Origin: an uncultured Stenotrophomonas sp.
Lineage (GTDB): Bacteria > Pseudomonadota > Gammaproteobacteria > Xanthomonadales > Xanthomonadaceae
Assembly: GCF_913778665.1 (NCBI RefSeq)
Contig: NZ_CAJYVQ010000011.1
Location: 456,676-520,675, forward strand
DNA length: 64,000 bases
Reading direction: 5' to 3'
The notes under the pieces were generated by a model, which did no database searches, was not told the origin of the DNA, and was given only the letters and a program-made list of their open reading frames with translations. Position 1 is the first letter of the stretch. Each line of letters opens with the position of its first letter. Positions 44,068 through 52,772 of this stretch are shown one piece after another. The translations under genes were made by a program, and so were the position numbers.

Positions 44068-45350
44068 AGACTGCACACCGCTGCGAGGTCATCGGCCAGC
44101 TGCCGCAGCTGCACCGCCCCCAGCGCCGCGCAGGTGATGCGCAGGCCATGCCCCGGTGCTGCCACCGCGAACACTTCGCCCGCGCGCACATGCCATCCGC
44201 GCGAAGCCAGCGCCAGCACCTGTGGATGGCTGTCAGCCTGCAGCGGCAGCCACAGGTTCAATCCTTCCATCGGCTGTGGCGTCGGCACGCCACGCGCACG
44301 CAGCAGTTCCTGCAGCGACTGCAGGCGTTGCTGGTAACGCTCCCCCGCCGAGGCGATCTTCGCCCGCTGCGATGCCGACTCCAGCACCGACGTCGCCGCA
44401 TCCTGCAGCAGGTGACTGACCCAGCCGGTACCGGACGCCAACCGCAACCGCAGCCGCATCGCGGTCTCTTCATCGCAGGCCAGCCAGGCCAGCCGCAGGT
44501 CCGGGCCCAGCGGTTTGGACAACGAACGCAGCAGCGCCCAGCGCCGGCCATCCAGCGGCAGCACCGAGTGATAGTCCTGCTGCGAGAGCAGCGCGTAGTG
44601 ATCGTCGATCAACACCGCAACCTGCGGATAGGCGGCCAGCAGCTGGCGCAACGCGCGTGCCCGCTTCGCATCCAGGCTGGCACCTGTCGGGTTGTGCGCC
44701 CGCGGGGTCAGCAGCACCGCGCGCGCGCCGCTCTCCAATGCCTGCCGCAGCGATTCGACCTGCATGCCAAGTTCATCCACCGCCACCGGCAACGGCGCGT
44801 GGCCCACAGCGTTGAGCACGTTCAGGCTGCCAAGAAAGCACGGATCTTCCACCGCGATGCGATCACCCGGCAGCAGCCACGCCGCCAGCAGGCGCTCGAT
44901 GCCATCGACTGCGCCATGGGTCAGTTCCAGTGCGTAGCCCTCCGGGCAGTCCGCATCCAGCGACGCCCGCGCCAGCGCCTGCAATCGCGGATCGACCGTG
45001 CCGACGCCATACAGGCGTGGTGCCGCCGGAGCCACGCGCAGACTGGGCAACAGGCGCGGGTCCGGATTGCCACCGGCCAGGTCATGCAGGGCCAGCCCGG
45101 GCGCACTGCCCTCGCGGGCCAGCGTCGGCGGCAGGCCACGCACCACCGTGCCGCGCCGGCCCGCGGTGCTGGCCAGGCCCGCCGCATCCAATCGCTTGTA
45201 GGCGGCGGCCACGGTGTTGCGATTGACCCCCAGCTGATCGGCCAGATCGCGCACCGGCGGCAGCACGCTTCCGGCTGGCAGACGGCCCTTGCCGATGCCA
45301 TCGCGGATGCTGTCGAAGATCGACTCGGCGCTATGCCCGGTGATTTTCAT
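44064..45350 (-). CDS. MocR-family PLP-binding regulator (PtsJ-like)
   Basis: A 428-residue MocR protein: an N-terminal GntR winged helix (about 1-72; LPPVRDLADQLGVNRNTVAA) joined to an aminotransferase-fold domain (from about residue 85) with the PLP lysine in LLRSLSKPLGPDLRLAW and the region ELTHGAVDGIERLLAAWLLP. MocR regulators sense PLP or related vitamers; PtsJ controls pyridoxal kinase in Salmonella. Here it diverges from a PLP-binding YggS gene, and two direct repeats lie in the 76-bp gap. Its ATG is preceded by AGGA at short spacing. The stop codon comes from a SMAG repeat. Confidence 0.9.
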   Translation of the reverse strand: MKITGHSAESIFDSIRDGIGKGRLPAGSVLPPVRDLADQLGVNRNTVAAAYKRLDAAGLASTAGRRGTVVRGLPPTLAREGSAPGLALHDLAGGNPDPRLLPSLRVAPAAPRLYGVGTVDPRLQALARASLDADCPEGYALELTHGAVDGIERLLAAWLLPGDRIAVEDPCFLGSLNVLNAVGHAPLPVAVDELGMQVESLRQALESGARAVLLTPRAHNPTGASLDAKRARALRQLLAAYPQVAVLIDDHYALLSQQDYHSVLPLDGRRWALLRSLSKPLGPDLRLAWLACDEETAMRLRLRLASGTGWVSHLLQDAATSVLESASQRAKIASAGERYQQRLQSLQELLRARGVPTPQPMEGLNLWLPLQADSHPQVLALASRGWHVRAGEVFAVAAPGHGLRITCAALGAVQLRQLADDLAAVCSL

Positions 45351-45351
45351 T

Positions 45352-45386
45352 TTGTCCTATGCCAAAATAATTATTGTCCTGTGCCA
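45352..45386. promoter_or_regulatory. Direct-repeat operator between MocR and YggS genes
   Basis: TTGTCCTATGCCA (45352-45364) and TTGTCCTGTGCCA (45374-45386) are direct repeats with one mismatch, 22 bp apart, i.e. about two helical turns, separated by AT-rich sequence. MocR proteins bind direct repeats, so this is very likely the operator of the adjacent MocR protein, placed to control both divergent genes. Confidence 0.75.
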
Positions 45387-45426
45387 GTGTATCCCACCCT
45401 GGCCGTCCTGCATTGGAGGTGCCCGC

Positions 45427-46200
45427 ATGCCCCTTGCCGCCGCCGACTGGCCCGTCGCCCAGTCCGTTGAACAGATCGCCGCCAACCTGGTCACAGTGCG
45501 CCAACGCATTGCCGATGCCTGTGCCCGCGTCGGCCGGGATCCGGCCAGCGTCCGCCTGCTGCCGGTCAGCAAGACCGTGGATGACGCCCGCATCCGCATG
45601 GCGGTGGCCGCCGGCTGCCACGAACTGGGCGAGAACAAGGTGCAGGAGGCACAGCGCAAGGCCGAGACAATGGCCGACCTGGGCGTGCACTGGTCGGTGA
45701 TCGGCCATCTGCAGACCAACAAAGCACGCTACGTGGCGCGCTTTGCCAGCGAGTTCCAGGCGCTGGACAGCCTGCGCGTAGCCGAGGCACTGCAGCAGCG
45801 CCTGCAGCTGGAAGACCGCACGCTGGATGTGCTCGTGCAGGTCAACACCTCCGCCGAACCCAGCAAGTACGGCCTGGAACCCGATGCCGTCGGGGCCTTC
45901 GTGCAGCAGCTGCCAGTCTTCGACAGGCTACGCGTGCGTGGCCTGATGACCCTGGCCATCTTCACTCCCGAAGTCGAACGTGTGCGTGCGTGCTTCGTGC
46001 GCCTGCGTGAACTACGCGATCAGCTGCAACGCAGCGCCCCAACCGGCCTCGACCTGTCGCAGCTGTCGATGGGCATGTCCGGGGACTTCGAAGTGGCCAT
46101 CGAGGAAGGCGCCACCGTAGTCCGCGTCGGCCAGGCCATCTTCGGCGCCCGCGCCACTCCGGACAGCTTCTACTGGCCGAACAACGGAGCCCCGGCATGA
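45427..46200 (+). CDS. YggS-family PLP homeostasis protein (PLPBP)
   Basis: A 257-residue member of the PLP-binding YggS/PROSC family, which has no known catalytic activity but controls free PLP and amino-acid homeostasis. The PLP lysine is Lys49 in RLLPVSKTVDD; other signatures are HELGENKVQEA, VHWSVIGHLQTNK and the final SMGMSGDFEVAIEEGATVVR. GGAGG is 7 nt before the ATG at 45427. It is first in an operon with a glutamine amidotransferase (4-nt overlap), and divergent from the MocR regulator. Confidence 0.94.
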   Translation: MPLAAADWPVAQSVEQIAANLVTVRQRIADACARVGRDPASVRLLPVSKTVDDARIRMAVAAGCHELGENKVQEAQRKAETMADLGVHWSVIGHLQTNKARYVARFASEFQALDSLRVAEALQQRLQLEDRTLDVLVQVNTSAEPSKYGLEPDAVGAFVQQLPVFDRLRVRGLMTLAIFTPEVERVRACFVRLRELRDQLQRSAPTGLDLSQLSMGMSGDFEVAIEEGATVVRVGQAIFGARATPDSFYWPNNGAPA

Positions 46201-46898
46201 AGAACGCGGTTGTCCTGCAACACGTTGCCTTTGAAGACCTCGGCACCCTGCAGCCACTGCTGTTGGCGCAGGGCTGGCAACTGCAGGTGCTGCAGGCTGG
46301 TGTCGATGCCCTCGATACGGCCGAAGCGGCTGACCTGCTGGTGGTGCTGGGGGGGCCGATCAGCGTCAACGATGTTGATCTCTACCCGTTCCTCAACGAC
46401 AGCATCGCGCTGTTGAAGGCGCGGTTGCAGCAGCAGCGGCCCACGCTGGGCATCTGCCTCGGTGCGCAGCTGATGGCGCGTGCACTCGGTGCCAGCGTCG
46501 CTCCCAGTGGCGGCAAGGAGATCGGCTTTTCTCCGTTGCTGTTGACCGACGAGGGCCAGCGTTCGCCGCTGCTGGCACTGCAGGGCATTCCGGTACTGCA
46601 TTGGCACGGCGAGGCATTTGAACTGCCGACGGGTGCCCGCCGCCTCGCCAGCACCCCGGCCTGCCGCCACCAGGCCTTCGCCATCGGCAACCACGCGCTG
46701 GCGCTGCAATGCCATCCAGAACTGGACGCACGCCAGTTCGAACGCTGGCTGATCGGGCACACCCTTGAGCTGGCCCAGGCCGGCATCGATCCCAATGACC
46801 TCCGCGCGCAAGCGCGCCGCTATGGCGCACCGCTGGCCGCAGCGGCCACGGCGGTGTTCGATCAGTGGCTGCGGGACCTGCCGGAGACTGCACGATGA
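46197..46898 (+). CDS. Class-I glutamine amidotransferase-like protein
   Basis: A 233-residue GATase domain related to GMP synthase amidotransferase subunits and YfeJ-type proteins. The nucleophile Cys is in GICLGAQLMARALG, and His/Glu of the triad are in LQCHPELDARQFE; LLVVLGGPISVNDVDLYPF is the typical oxyanion segment. No synthetase domain follows, so it may act as a stand-alone hydrolase, for example on gamma-glutamyl compounds. It overlaps YggS upstream and the small protein downstream by ATGA in both cases. Confidence 0.9.
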   Translation: MKNAVVLQHVAFEDLGTLQPLLLAQGWQLQVLQAGVDALDTAEAADLLVVLGGPISVNDVDLYPFLNDSIALLKARLQQQRPTLGICLGAQLMARALGASVAPSGGKEIGFSPLLLTDEGQRSPLLALQGIPVLHWHGEAFELPTGARRLASTPACRHQAFAIGNHALALQCHPELDARQFERWLIGHTLELAQAGIDPNDLRAQARRYGAPLAAAATAVFDQWLRDLPETAR

Positions 46899-47119
46899 AC
46901 TACCGCCTCCAGATCCATCGCCACGGCGCGTACTGGGGCCACTTCGACTGCAGCGGCCCCGATGCCCTGCAGCGCCTGGACAGCATCGCCGCGCAGCTGC
47001 CCGCCGATCAGGGCTACCAGCTGCAACGGCAGAAAGGCATCGGCGAAGAAAGGATCCTGTCCAGCAATGCTGATGGCTTACGCGTATTGGCCTCGCAGAT
47101 CCAGTACCGCAACCTGTAA
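46895..47119 (+). CDS. Small conserved-looking protein, 74 residues
   Basis: The ATG overlaps the amidotransferase stop by ATGA. The product begins MNYRLQIHRHGAYWGHFDCS and is predicted to be a small alpha/beta protein without signal peptide or membrane segment. Operon position after YggS and the amidotransferase and an exact overlap support a real gene, but I do not know its family. The following 142 bp contain a degenerate SMAG fragment (about 47134-47154) and a Fur box. Confidence 0.7.
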   Translation: MNYRLQIHRHGAYWGHFDCSGPDALQRLDSIAAQLPADQGYQLQRQKGIGEERILSSNADGLRVLASQIQYRNL

Positions 47120-47178
47120 CCCGACGGTGAAATTTCGGCCAGCGGCCGGCACTGCCTCCGATCTCGGCAGCCATGGAT

Positions 47179-47197
47179 GCAAATGATTCTCTTTTGC
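47179..47197. promoter_or_regulatory. Fur box upstream of the heme-uptake sigma factor
   Basis: GCAAATGATTCTCTTTTGC is a 19-bp imperfect palindrome of the Fur type (GAT..ATTCTC core with GCAAA/TTTGC ends), 64 bp upstream of the GTG start of the sigma factor. Iron-Fur repression of the operon is therefore likely. Confidence 0.8.
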
Positions 47198-47261
47198 TGT
47201 AAGGTGCAGCCGCTGCCCTTGCCGCCGCGGGCTGTTCCCTTTCCCAGCTGTCGCCCGCCCC

Positions 47262-47771
47262 GTGTCCACGCCTGTCGAACCGACGGATGTCGCGCATCTG
47301 TGCGCGGCCCATTACCGGCCGCTGCACGCCCATGTCCGCCGCAAACTCCCGCAACGCAGCGACGCCGATGACGTCGTCCAGGAAACCTGGCTGCGTGTCG
47401 TCAAGGTCGCCGCCAGCGGCCTGCTGAGCAATGGCCGCGCGTATCTGTACCGCGTCGCCCACAACCTGATCGCCGATCACTACCGGCAACGCCAGCGCCG
47501 TCGCGAGGAAGTGCTGGATAGCGTGCAGCTGCATGCCATCGCCGATCCTGCGCCGTTACCCGAACAGCGCCTGCTCGATGCCGAGCAGCTGCGCCACCTC
47601 GATGCGATCATCGCCGCACTGCCGCCGCGCTCGCGTCAGGTGTTCCTGCTGGCCCGTGTCGAACAGCTGGCGTTGGCCGAGATCGGCCGCCAGCTCGGCA
47701 TCAGCCGCCAGACCGCGCATGGCCATCTGCTGCGAGCGCTGGTGGCCCTGCAACAGGTGCCCAGCGCATGA
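47262..47771 (+). CDS. ECF sigma factor, FecI-like
   Basis: A 169-residue sigma-70 family ECF factor. Region 2 shows YRPLHAHVRRKLPQRSDADD and VVQETWLRVVK; region 4 has LDAIIAALPPRSRQVFLLAR and GISRQTAHGHLLRALVALQQ. Start is a GTG with weak ribosome site. It is first in a Fur-boxed operon with the FecR-type anti-sigma factor and a TonB-dependent receptor, the classical FecI-FecR-FecA signalling order, and so probably activates the receptor operon when the receptor is occupied. Confidence 0.93.
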   Translation: MSTPVEPTDVAHLCAAHYRPLHAHVRRKLPQRSDADDVVQETWLRVVKVAASGLLSNGRAYLYRVAHNLIADHYRQRQRRREEVLDSVQLHAIADPAPLPEQRLLDAEQLRHLDAIIAALPPRSRQVFLLARVEQLALAEIGRQLGISRQTAHGHLLRALVALQQVPSA

Positions 47772-48694
47772 GCCAGGATGCGATTGCACGCGAGGCCGCC
47801 CGCTGGTGGCTGCATGGGCACGACGGCGACCGCGACGAGAACGCGTTCGAACAGTGGTGCCGGGCCGATCCACGCCATGCCGCGCAGTACCTGCACCTGC
47901 AGCAGCTGTGGCAGGCCGGTGCGGCGATGCCCAGCCTGCAGCGGCAACAACAACGACGGCAGCGCCGCCGCCTGGGTGAAGCCGGCCTTGCGGTACTGCT
48001 GATGTGCGCGCTCGGCCTGTACAGCCGCCATGCCTCACCGCCTGCTGCGCAGGTATTGCGCACCGCGTCCGGCGAGATCCGTGATGAAACCCTGGCGGAT
48101 GGTTCGCATGTACTGCTGTCGCCGGGCAGCGAAGTGCATGTCCGCATCGAGGCACGGCGTCGCCAGCTGCAGCTGGAGCGCGGCCAGGCCTGGTTCCAGG
48201 TCAGCGCTGACGCTGCGCGACCGTTCCAGGTACACACACCGCACGGTACCGTCACCGCGCTGGGCACCGCGTTTGATCTGGCCGTGCAGCGTTACGACAG
48301 CGTGGTCACGGTCACCGAGCATCGCGTGCGCGTGAACGGCGGCAGCGGCAACCTGCAGGCCACCGAAGGGCAGCAGCTGCGCTTCGACGGAAAGACGCCG
48401 GCCCAGCCGCACGCCGCCGATGCAGGTGCGATGGCCTGGCGCGAGCGACGGCTGCATTGGGTGTCCGCTCCGCTCGCCGATGTGACCCAAGGCCTGGATC
48501 GCTGGCATGGCGGGCGCACCTGGATTGTCGGCGCGCGCCTGCGCCAGCGGCCCGTCACTCTGCTCGGCAGTGCTGATGGTGCGGCCGGCAACCGCGACCA
48601 GCTGGCCGCGCAGCTGCGCGTGCGCGTGCTGCGGGTCGGCGCAGGAATGCAGGTGTGGCTGCCGCCGCGGCGGGAACAACGCGATGCACCCTGA
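47768..48694 (+). CDS. FecR-family anti-sigma regulator
   Basis: A 308-residue membrane regulator. The cytoplasmic N-terminal DUF4880-like part includes REAARWWLHGHDGD; a transmembrane helix lies about residues 70-86 (AGLAVLLMCALGLY); the periplasmic FecR domain has TASGEIRDETLADGSHVLLS, then FQVHTPHGTVTALGTAFDL. It transfers the signal from the receptor's STN domain to the sigma factor. ATG overlaps the sigma stop (ATGA). The receptor gene begins 64 nt later. Confidence 0.93.
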   Translation: MSQDAIAREAARWWLHGHDGDRDENAFEQWCRADPRHAAQYLHLQQLWQAGAAMPSLQRQQQRRQRRRLGEAGLAVLLMCALGLYSRHASPPAAQVLRTASGEIRDETLADGSHVLLSPGSEVHVRIEARRRQLQLERGQAWFQVSADAARPFQVHTPHGTVTALGTAFDLAVQRYDSVVTVTEHRVRVNGGSGNLQATEGQQLRFDGKTPAQPHAADAGAMAWRERRLHWVSAPLADVTQGLDRWHGGRTWIVGARLRQRPVTLLGSADGAAGNRDQLAAQLRVRVLRVGAGMQVWLPPRREQRDAP

Positions 48695-48758
48695 CATCGG
48701 CCCTCGTTCCGCGTCTACCCAGGATGACGACGCTCTGCGTCAGCCCTTGGAGCCCCCG

Positions 48759-51230
48759 ATGCTGTGCCCCCGCCCCCTTGTCCTTGCCCTGTCGCTGGCC
48801 TGCGCCAGCACCGTTCCACTGCTGCCGACCCGTGCCCAGGCACAGGCCGCCACGCGCAGCTATGACCTGCCCGCCCAGCCACTGCCTGCCGCGCTGGACG
48901 CCTACAGCCGGCTGACCGGTATCGATCTGGTCGTCGGCGCGGCGCTTCCCGCCGGTCATGCCGCGCCCCCGCTGCGCGGCGACTTCGACGATGCGCAGGC
49001 TCTGTCACGCCTGCTCGCTGGCAGCGGCCTGCGCCCACGCTTCATCGATGCGCGCCGCGCCACCCTGGAGCCGGCGCCGGCCGAACGCCGCGACGGCAGC
49101 CGCCGTACCGCCCCCCTGCGTGTGCAGGGCGACACCGCGCACGGCAACGCACCCGGCAGCGGTGCCAGCCAGTACGTGCCGGCCATCCGCGATGGCTTCG
49201 CACCCACCGTTGGCAGCGAACGTGTAGCGATGGCCGAGCGCCAGGAAGGCAACAGCCTGCTGCGCTCGATGCCCGGCACCCACAGCTTCCACTCGCGCAG
49301 CCAGCCGGGCCTGCAGGTCAACATCCGCGGCATGACCGGTGCCGGCCGGGTCAACACCATGATCGATGGCGTTACCCAGACCTTCCGCAACAACGCGGGA
49401 CATGGTTCGGGCGGTCCGTTTGCCTATGTCGATCCGTTCCTGCTGGCCGGCGTGGACGTACAGCGCGGTGCGGTCGCCGGCGGTGACGGCGCCGGCACGC
49501 TGGCCGGCACTGCCAACTTCCGCACCCTGGATATCGACGACCTGCTCGGCGAGGGCCGCGACTGGGGCCTGCGCGCGGGCTACCGGCATGGCAACAACGG
49601 CTATGGCAGCGGCCGCACCTTCGCCGGTGCCTGGCGCCACAGTGAGGACGGCGGCGACCGCCAGTTCGGCCTGCTGGCCGCAGCCAGCAGCAGCCGCAGC
49701 AGCGAATACGCCACCGCCCGTGGCCAGAAGAACGACGCCGATCCTGGCAGCCAGCAGCCCAGCAGCTGGCTGCTGAAAGCACGCCTGCAGCCCAGCGACC
49801 AGCATCGGCTGGACCTGAGCCACATGCGTTACGAAAACGACTTCTACCACAACTACCCGTGGCAGATTTCCGCGCGCAACCAGCGTGCAAGCTACCACTA
49901 CACACCCTATACGCCGTGGATCGACCTTCGCGCCACCTTCGCCAGCAACAGGACCCGGCTGTTCTATCCGCCGGTGGAGGATTCGAGCTACATCGGGCGC
50001 CGCACCCACAGCAGCCTGAGCAACTGGACCGTCGACAACACCAGCCGCTTTGATATCGGCGCCCTGCAGGCGCGCTGGAATACCGGCATCAAGCACCAGT
50101 CGGACAGCTACGTGGCTGATACGCCCACCCTGCGCGGTGCCAACCCGCAGGGCCGCAGCCAGCTCGACAGTGTGTTCAGCACGCTGGAACTGCAGTACGA
50201 CATCTACGCGCTGACCGCTGGCCTGCGCCAGGATCGCTACGGCATCCGAGGCCATATCCCGGTGTGCTCCGATGTGCCGGGCCAATGCACGGCGATCCAT
50301 GGCGGCGACATTGACGTACGCCGCAGCGAGCGCGCGCTCAGCCCCAGCCTGGCACTCTCACTGCAGGCCACCGACTGGCTGCAACTGTTCGCTGAAGTCT
50401 CGCGCACCTCGCGGCCGCCGCGTGTGCAGGAGATGTTCTTCGAGAAGATTCCGCTGGAGGGCATGAGTGATGCCGACGGCGTGGGTGCCAATCCGTTCCT
50501 GCGCCGCGAGCGCTCACGCAACCTGCAGTTCGGTGCCAACCTCAGCGCCGACTCTCTGCTGACCGACGGTGACCTGGCACAGCTGCGGGTGACCCGTTTC
50601 GACAACCGCATCCACGACTACATCAAGCCGCAGTACCTGTTGATCGTACATCCGCCAGAAGTGGCGCCGTTCGTGGTAGCGATCGACAGCGCCCCCCAGC
50701 TCAGCGCCTGGACTGATGCGCTGGACGCTGACGACTTCAGCACCACCACGCGCTGGATGAATCACCCCGGCGTGGTGCGTATGCGCGGCATCGAGCTGGA
50801 AGCGCACTACGCCAGCGAGCACTACCACGCCACGCTCAGCTGGACCCGCTCGCACACCAGTGCGCCGGCCATCGAGTTCGTCAATCTGGAAGACATCACC
50901 GCCCTGCCCGACCGCTACTGGACGCTGGATGTGGGCGGCCGCTGGTGGCAGCAACGCGTGCAGGCCGGCATGCGCGCCGAGTATTCCGGCCCCACCGAGG
51001 AAGGCTACGACTTCTTCCAGACCCGCAAGACCGGCGGCACCGGTGTGCTGCTGGACTTCTACGCCAGCTTCAAGCCACAGGCCAACACCACGCTATGGCT
51101 GAACATCGAAAACCTGCAGAACAAGCCCTATGACAACAATGCCTCGATCGACAGCATCTTCAGCCCGATCCTGGACCGCGGCAACGGCCGTGGCCGCACC
51201 GTCTCGATGGGCGTCAACGTGGCGTTCTAG
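48759..51230 (+). CDS. TonB-dependent heme/hemoprotein receptor with STN signalling domain
   Basis: An 823-residue outer membrane receptor. After a signal peptide (cleaved near AQAQA), an STN signalling domain (YDLPAQPLPAALDAYSRLTG and following) marks it as a trans-envelope regulator of the FecI/FecR pair. Plug domain: LLRSMPGTHSFHSRSQPGLQ and VNIRGMTGAGRVNTMIDGVT. The barrel region has SRTSRPPRVQEMFFEKIPLE with ANPFLRRERS, the form of the FRAP/NPNL motif in heme receptors, and ends with Phe. ATG 48759 has GGAG 6 nt upstream. The heme assignment is supported by the ChaN-like gene next to it. Confidence 0.92.
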   Translation: MLCPRPLVLALSLACASTVPLLPTRAQAQAATRSYDLPAQPLPAALDAYSRLTGIDLVVGAALPAGHAAPPLRGDFDDAQALSRLLAGSGLRPRFIDARRATLEPAPAERRDGSRRTAPLRVQGDTAHGNAPGSGASQYVPAIRDGFAPTVGSERVAMAERQEGNSLLRSMPGTHSFHSRSQPGLQVNIRGMTGAGRVNTMIDGVTQTFRNNAGHGSGGPFAYVDPFLLAGVDVQRGAVAGGDGAGTLAGTANFRTLDIDDLLGEGRDWGLRAGYRHGNNGYGSGRTFAGAWRHSEDGGDRQFGLLAAASSSRSSEYATARGQKNDADPGSQQPSSWLLKARLQPSDQHRLDLSHMRYENDFYHNYPWQISARNQRASYHYTPYTPWIDLRATFASNRTRLFYPPVEDSSYIGRRTHSSLSNWTVDNTSRFDIGALQARWNTGIKHQSDSYVADTPTLRGANPQGRSQLDSVFSTLELQYDIYALTAGLRQDRYGIRGHIPVCSDVPGQCTAIHGGDIDVRRSERALSPSLALSLQATDWLQLFAEVSRTSRPPRVQEMFFEKIPLEGMSDADGVGANPFLRRERSRNLQFGANLSADSLLTDGDLAQLRVTRFDNRIHDYIKPQYLLIVHPPEVAPFVVAIDSAPQLSAWTDALDADDFSTTTRWMNHPGVVRMRGIELEAHYASEHYHATLSWTRSHTSAPAIEFVNLEDITALPDRYWTLDVGGRWWQQRVQAGMRAEYSGPTEEGYDFFQTRKTGGTGVLLDFYASFKPQANTTLWLNIENLQNKPYDNNASIDSIFSPILDRGNGRGRTVSMGVNVAF

Positions 51231-52017
51231 CCGTCGCTGGCTACCGCTGTGCCTGCTCGCGCTGTCCGCCTTGGCCAGCGCGCGGCCAATGCCTGGCATG
51301 GTGATCGACCTGGCCAGCGCCCAGCGCTTGGACGAGGCGGCGTTCATCCAGCGTACCGCCGGCGCCCCGCGCCTGCTACTCGGCGAACGCCACGATCTTC
51401 CGGGTGACCATGCCGCCCAGCGCTGGTTGCTGCAGGCCCTGCAACAGCAGCGCCAGCAAGGCACGCTGGTGCTGGAGATGATCGCCAGCGAGCGCCAACC
51501 CCGCCTGCAGCGCGTGCAGCGCTGGCTGGCCAAGGGCAACCACGCCGAGGGGCCGCGCCTGCGTGAACTGCTGGACTGGGATGCGCGCTGGCCGTGGGCC
51601 GCCTACGGTGGACTGGTGCAGGACGCTGCTGCGGCGGCCATCCCGCTGGCCGGTGGCAACCTGTCGCGCGCCGAGGTCAACACCCTGCTGGCCTCGAACG
51701 AACCCGTGGCGTTTCCGGTTTCAGCGGCGCGGCAACGGTTGTCGGCAGTGGTGCTGGCGCAGCACGCGGACGCAGCGCCCATGCTGGACGGCATGCTGGC
51801 CGTACAGCACGCCCGGGACAGCCGCATGGCGCAGGTCCTGGCCGATGCAAGCGCGCCGGCACTGCTGCTCGCCGGGCGCTGGCATGTGCTACGCGGCACC
51901 GGCGTACCGGGCTATCTGCCGCCGGGCGCTGCTTCATTGGTGATCGTGCTCGCCTCGCCCGGCGAACAGATCGATGCGACCGACGCCGACCTGCTGTGGG
52001 TGCTGGGCGATGAGTGA
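51190..52017 (+). CDS. ChaN-family heme-binding-like secreted protein
   Basis: A protein of about 275 residues of the ChaN family, whose Campylobacter member binds heme as a dimer. Visible signatures are LLLGERHDLPGDHAAQRWLL, LVLEMIASERQPRLQR and the final segment APALLLAGRWHVLRGTGVPG. A signal-like segment (RRWLPLCLLALSALASARP) precedes the mature part. The start is uncertain: a GTG at 51190 is the best in-frame codon and overlaps the receptor gene by 41 nt. It sits between the receptor and tonB, which supports a role in heme handling. Confidence 0.82.
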   Translation: MAAPSRWASTWRSSRRWLPLCLLALSALASARPMPGMVIDLASAQRLDEAAFIQRTAGAPRLLLGERHDLPGDHAAQRWLLQALQQQRQQGTLVLEMIASERQPRLQRVQRWLAKGNHAEGPRLRELLDWDARWPWAAYGGLVQDAAAAAIPLAGGNLSRAEVNTLLASNEPVAFPVSAARQRLSAVVLAQHADAAPMLDGMLAVQHARDSRMAQVLADASAPALLLAGRWHVLRGTGVPGYLPPGAASLVIVLASPGEQIDATDADLLWVLGDE

Positions 52018-52723
52018 GCGCGGCCAACACTGGCGGGCGGTCGCCATCAGCCTTGGCCTGCATCTGCTGCCCCTTCTGCTGTTGGTGCACTGGGTCGCGG
52101 CGCCGCCGCCGTTGCCACCGCCCGAGCAGGACGTACGCATCAGCCTGCGCCTGCTGGCGCCGGCCACGCCGCCGCAACCGGTGGAGGAACGCCAGGCCGA
52201 TACCCCCAGCCAGGCGCAGCAGGCCCAGGCCTCGCAGCCCACCACGTCACCGCCACCGCCCACGCCCACCGCCGCGCGCGAGGGCGAACTGGCGGCCAGC
52301 GAAACCGGTGGCCGTGGCCGCCAGCCGCTGCCGGTCGCCCCGCCAGCGGCCGTGACCGATGCAAGTCCCGCACCGGCATCGATCACGGCCGCGCCGCCCG
52401 CTCCCGACGTGCCACCGGCGGACGTCCAGGCCGGCGCCGCCAGCGACCAGTGGGAAGCCCGCCTGATGGCACGGCTGGAGCGTTATCGCTACTACCCCGC
52501 CGCCGCACGCTCGCGGCGCCAGCAGGGCACTGCCTGGGTCAGGGCCAGCATCGACCGCGAAGGTCGCCTGCTGGCACTGCGGCTGGAGCAGTCCAGTGGC
52601 CAGCCGATGCTCGATGATGCGGCACTGCAGACCTTCCGCCGCGCACAGCCGCTGCCGCCCATTCCTGCCGAGATGAGGACACCGCAGGAACTGGTGGTGC
52701 CGGTGGAGTATTACCTGCGCTAG
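52010..52723 (+). CDS. tonB: TonB-family energy transducer
   Basis: A 237-residue TonB protein: one N-terminal membrane anchor (about 8-25), a long Pro/Ala-rich periplasmic linker (about 28-140) and a C-terminal TonB domain with LERYRYYPAAARSRRQQGTA and DREGRLLALRLEQSSG. It couples proton motive force to the receptor. It overlaps the ChaN-like gene's stop, so this operon carries its own TonB. No exbB/exbD genes are present in the window. Confidence 0.9.
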   Translation: MSERGQHWRAVAISLGLHLLPLLLLVHWVAAPPPLPPPEQDVRISLRLLAPATPPQPVEERQADTPSQAQQAQASQPTTSPPPPTPTAAREGELAASETGGRGRQPLPVAPPAAVTDASPAPASITAAPPAPDVPPADVQAGAASDQWEARLMARLERYRYYPAAARSRRQQGTAWVRASIDREGRLLALRLEQSSGQPMLDDAALQTFRRAQPLPPIPAEMRTPQELVVPVEYYLR

Positions 52724-52750
52724 TGGGTGAGGAACTACGACGCAGTCTCC

Positions 52751-52772
52751 GACCTCAACCCGGGTTGAGGTC
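52751..52772. promoter_or_regulatory. Perfect MerR/SoxR-type palindrome without an adjacent gene
   Basis: The 22-bp site GACCTCAACCC-GGGTTGAGGTC is a perfect palindrome containing CCTCAA-N6-TTGAGG, the half-site pattern of SoxR-type operators. On the minus strand it begins with TTGACC in a -35-like position. It lies between convergent tonB (ends 52723) and the CDF gene (ends 52898), so no obvious target gene is present. Confidence 0.6.
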
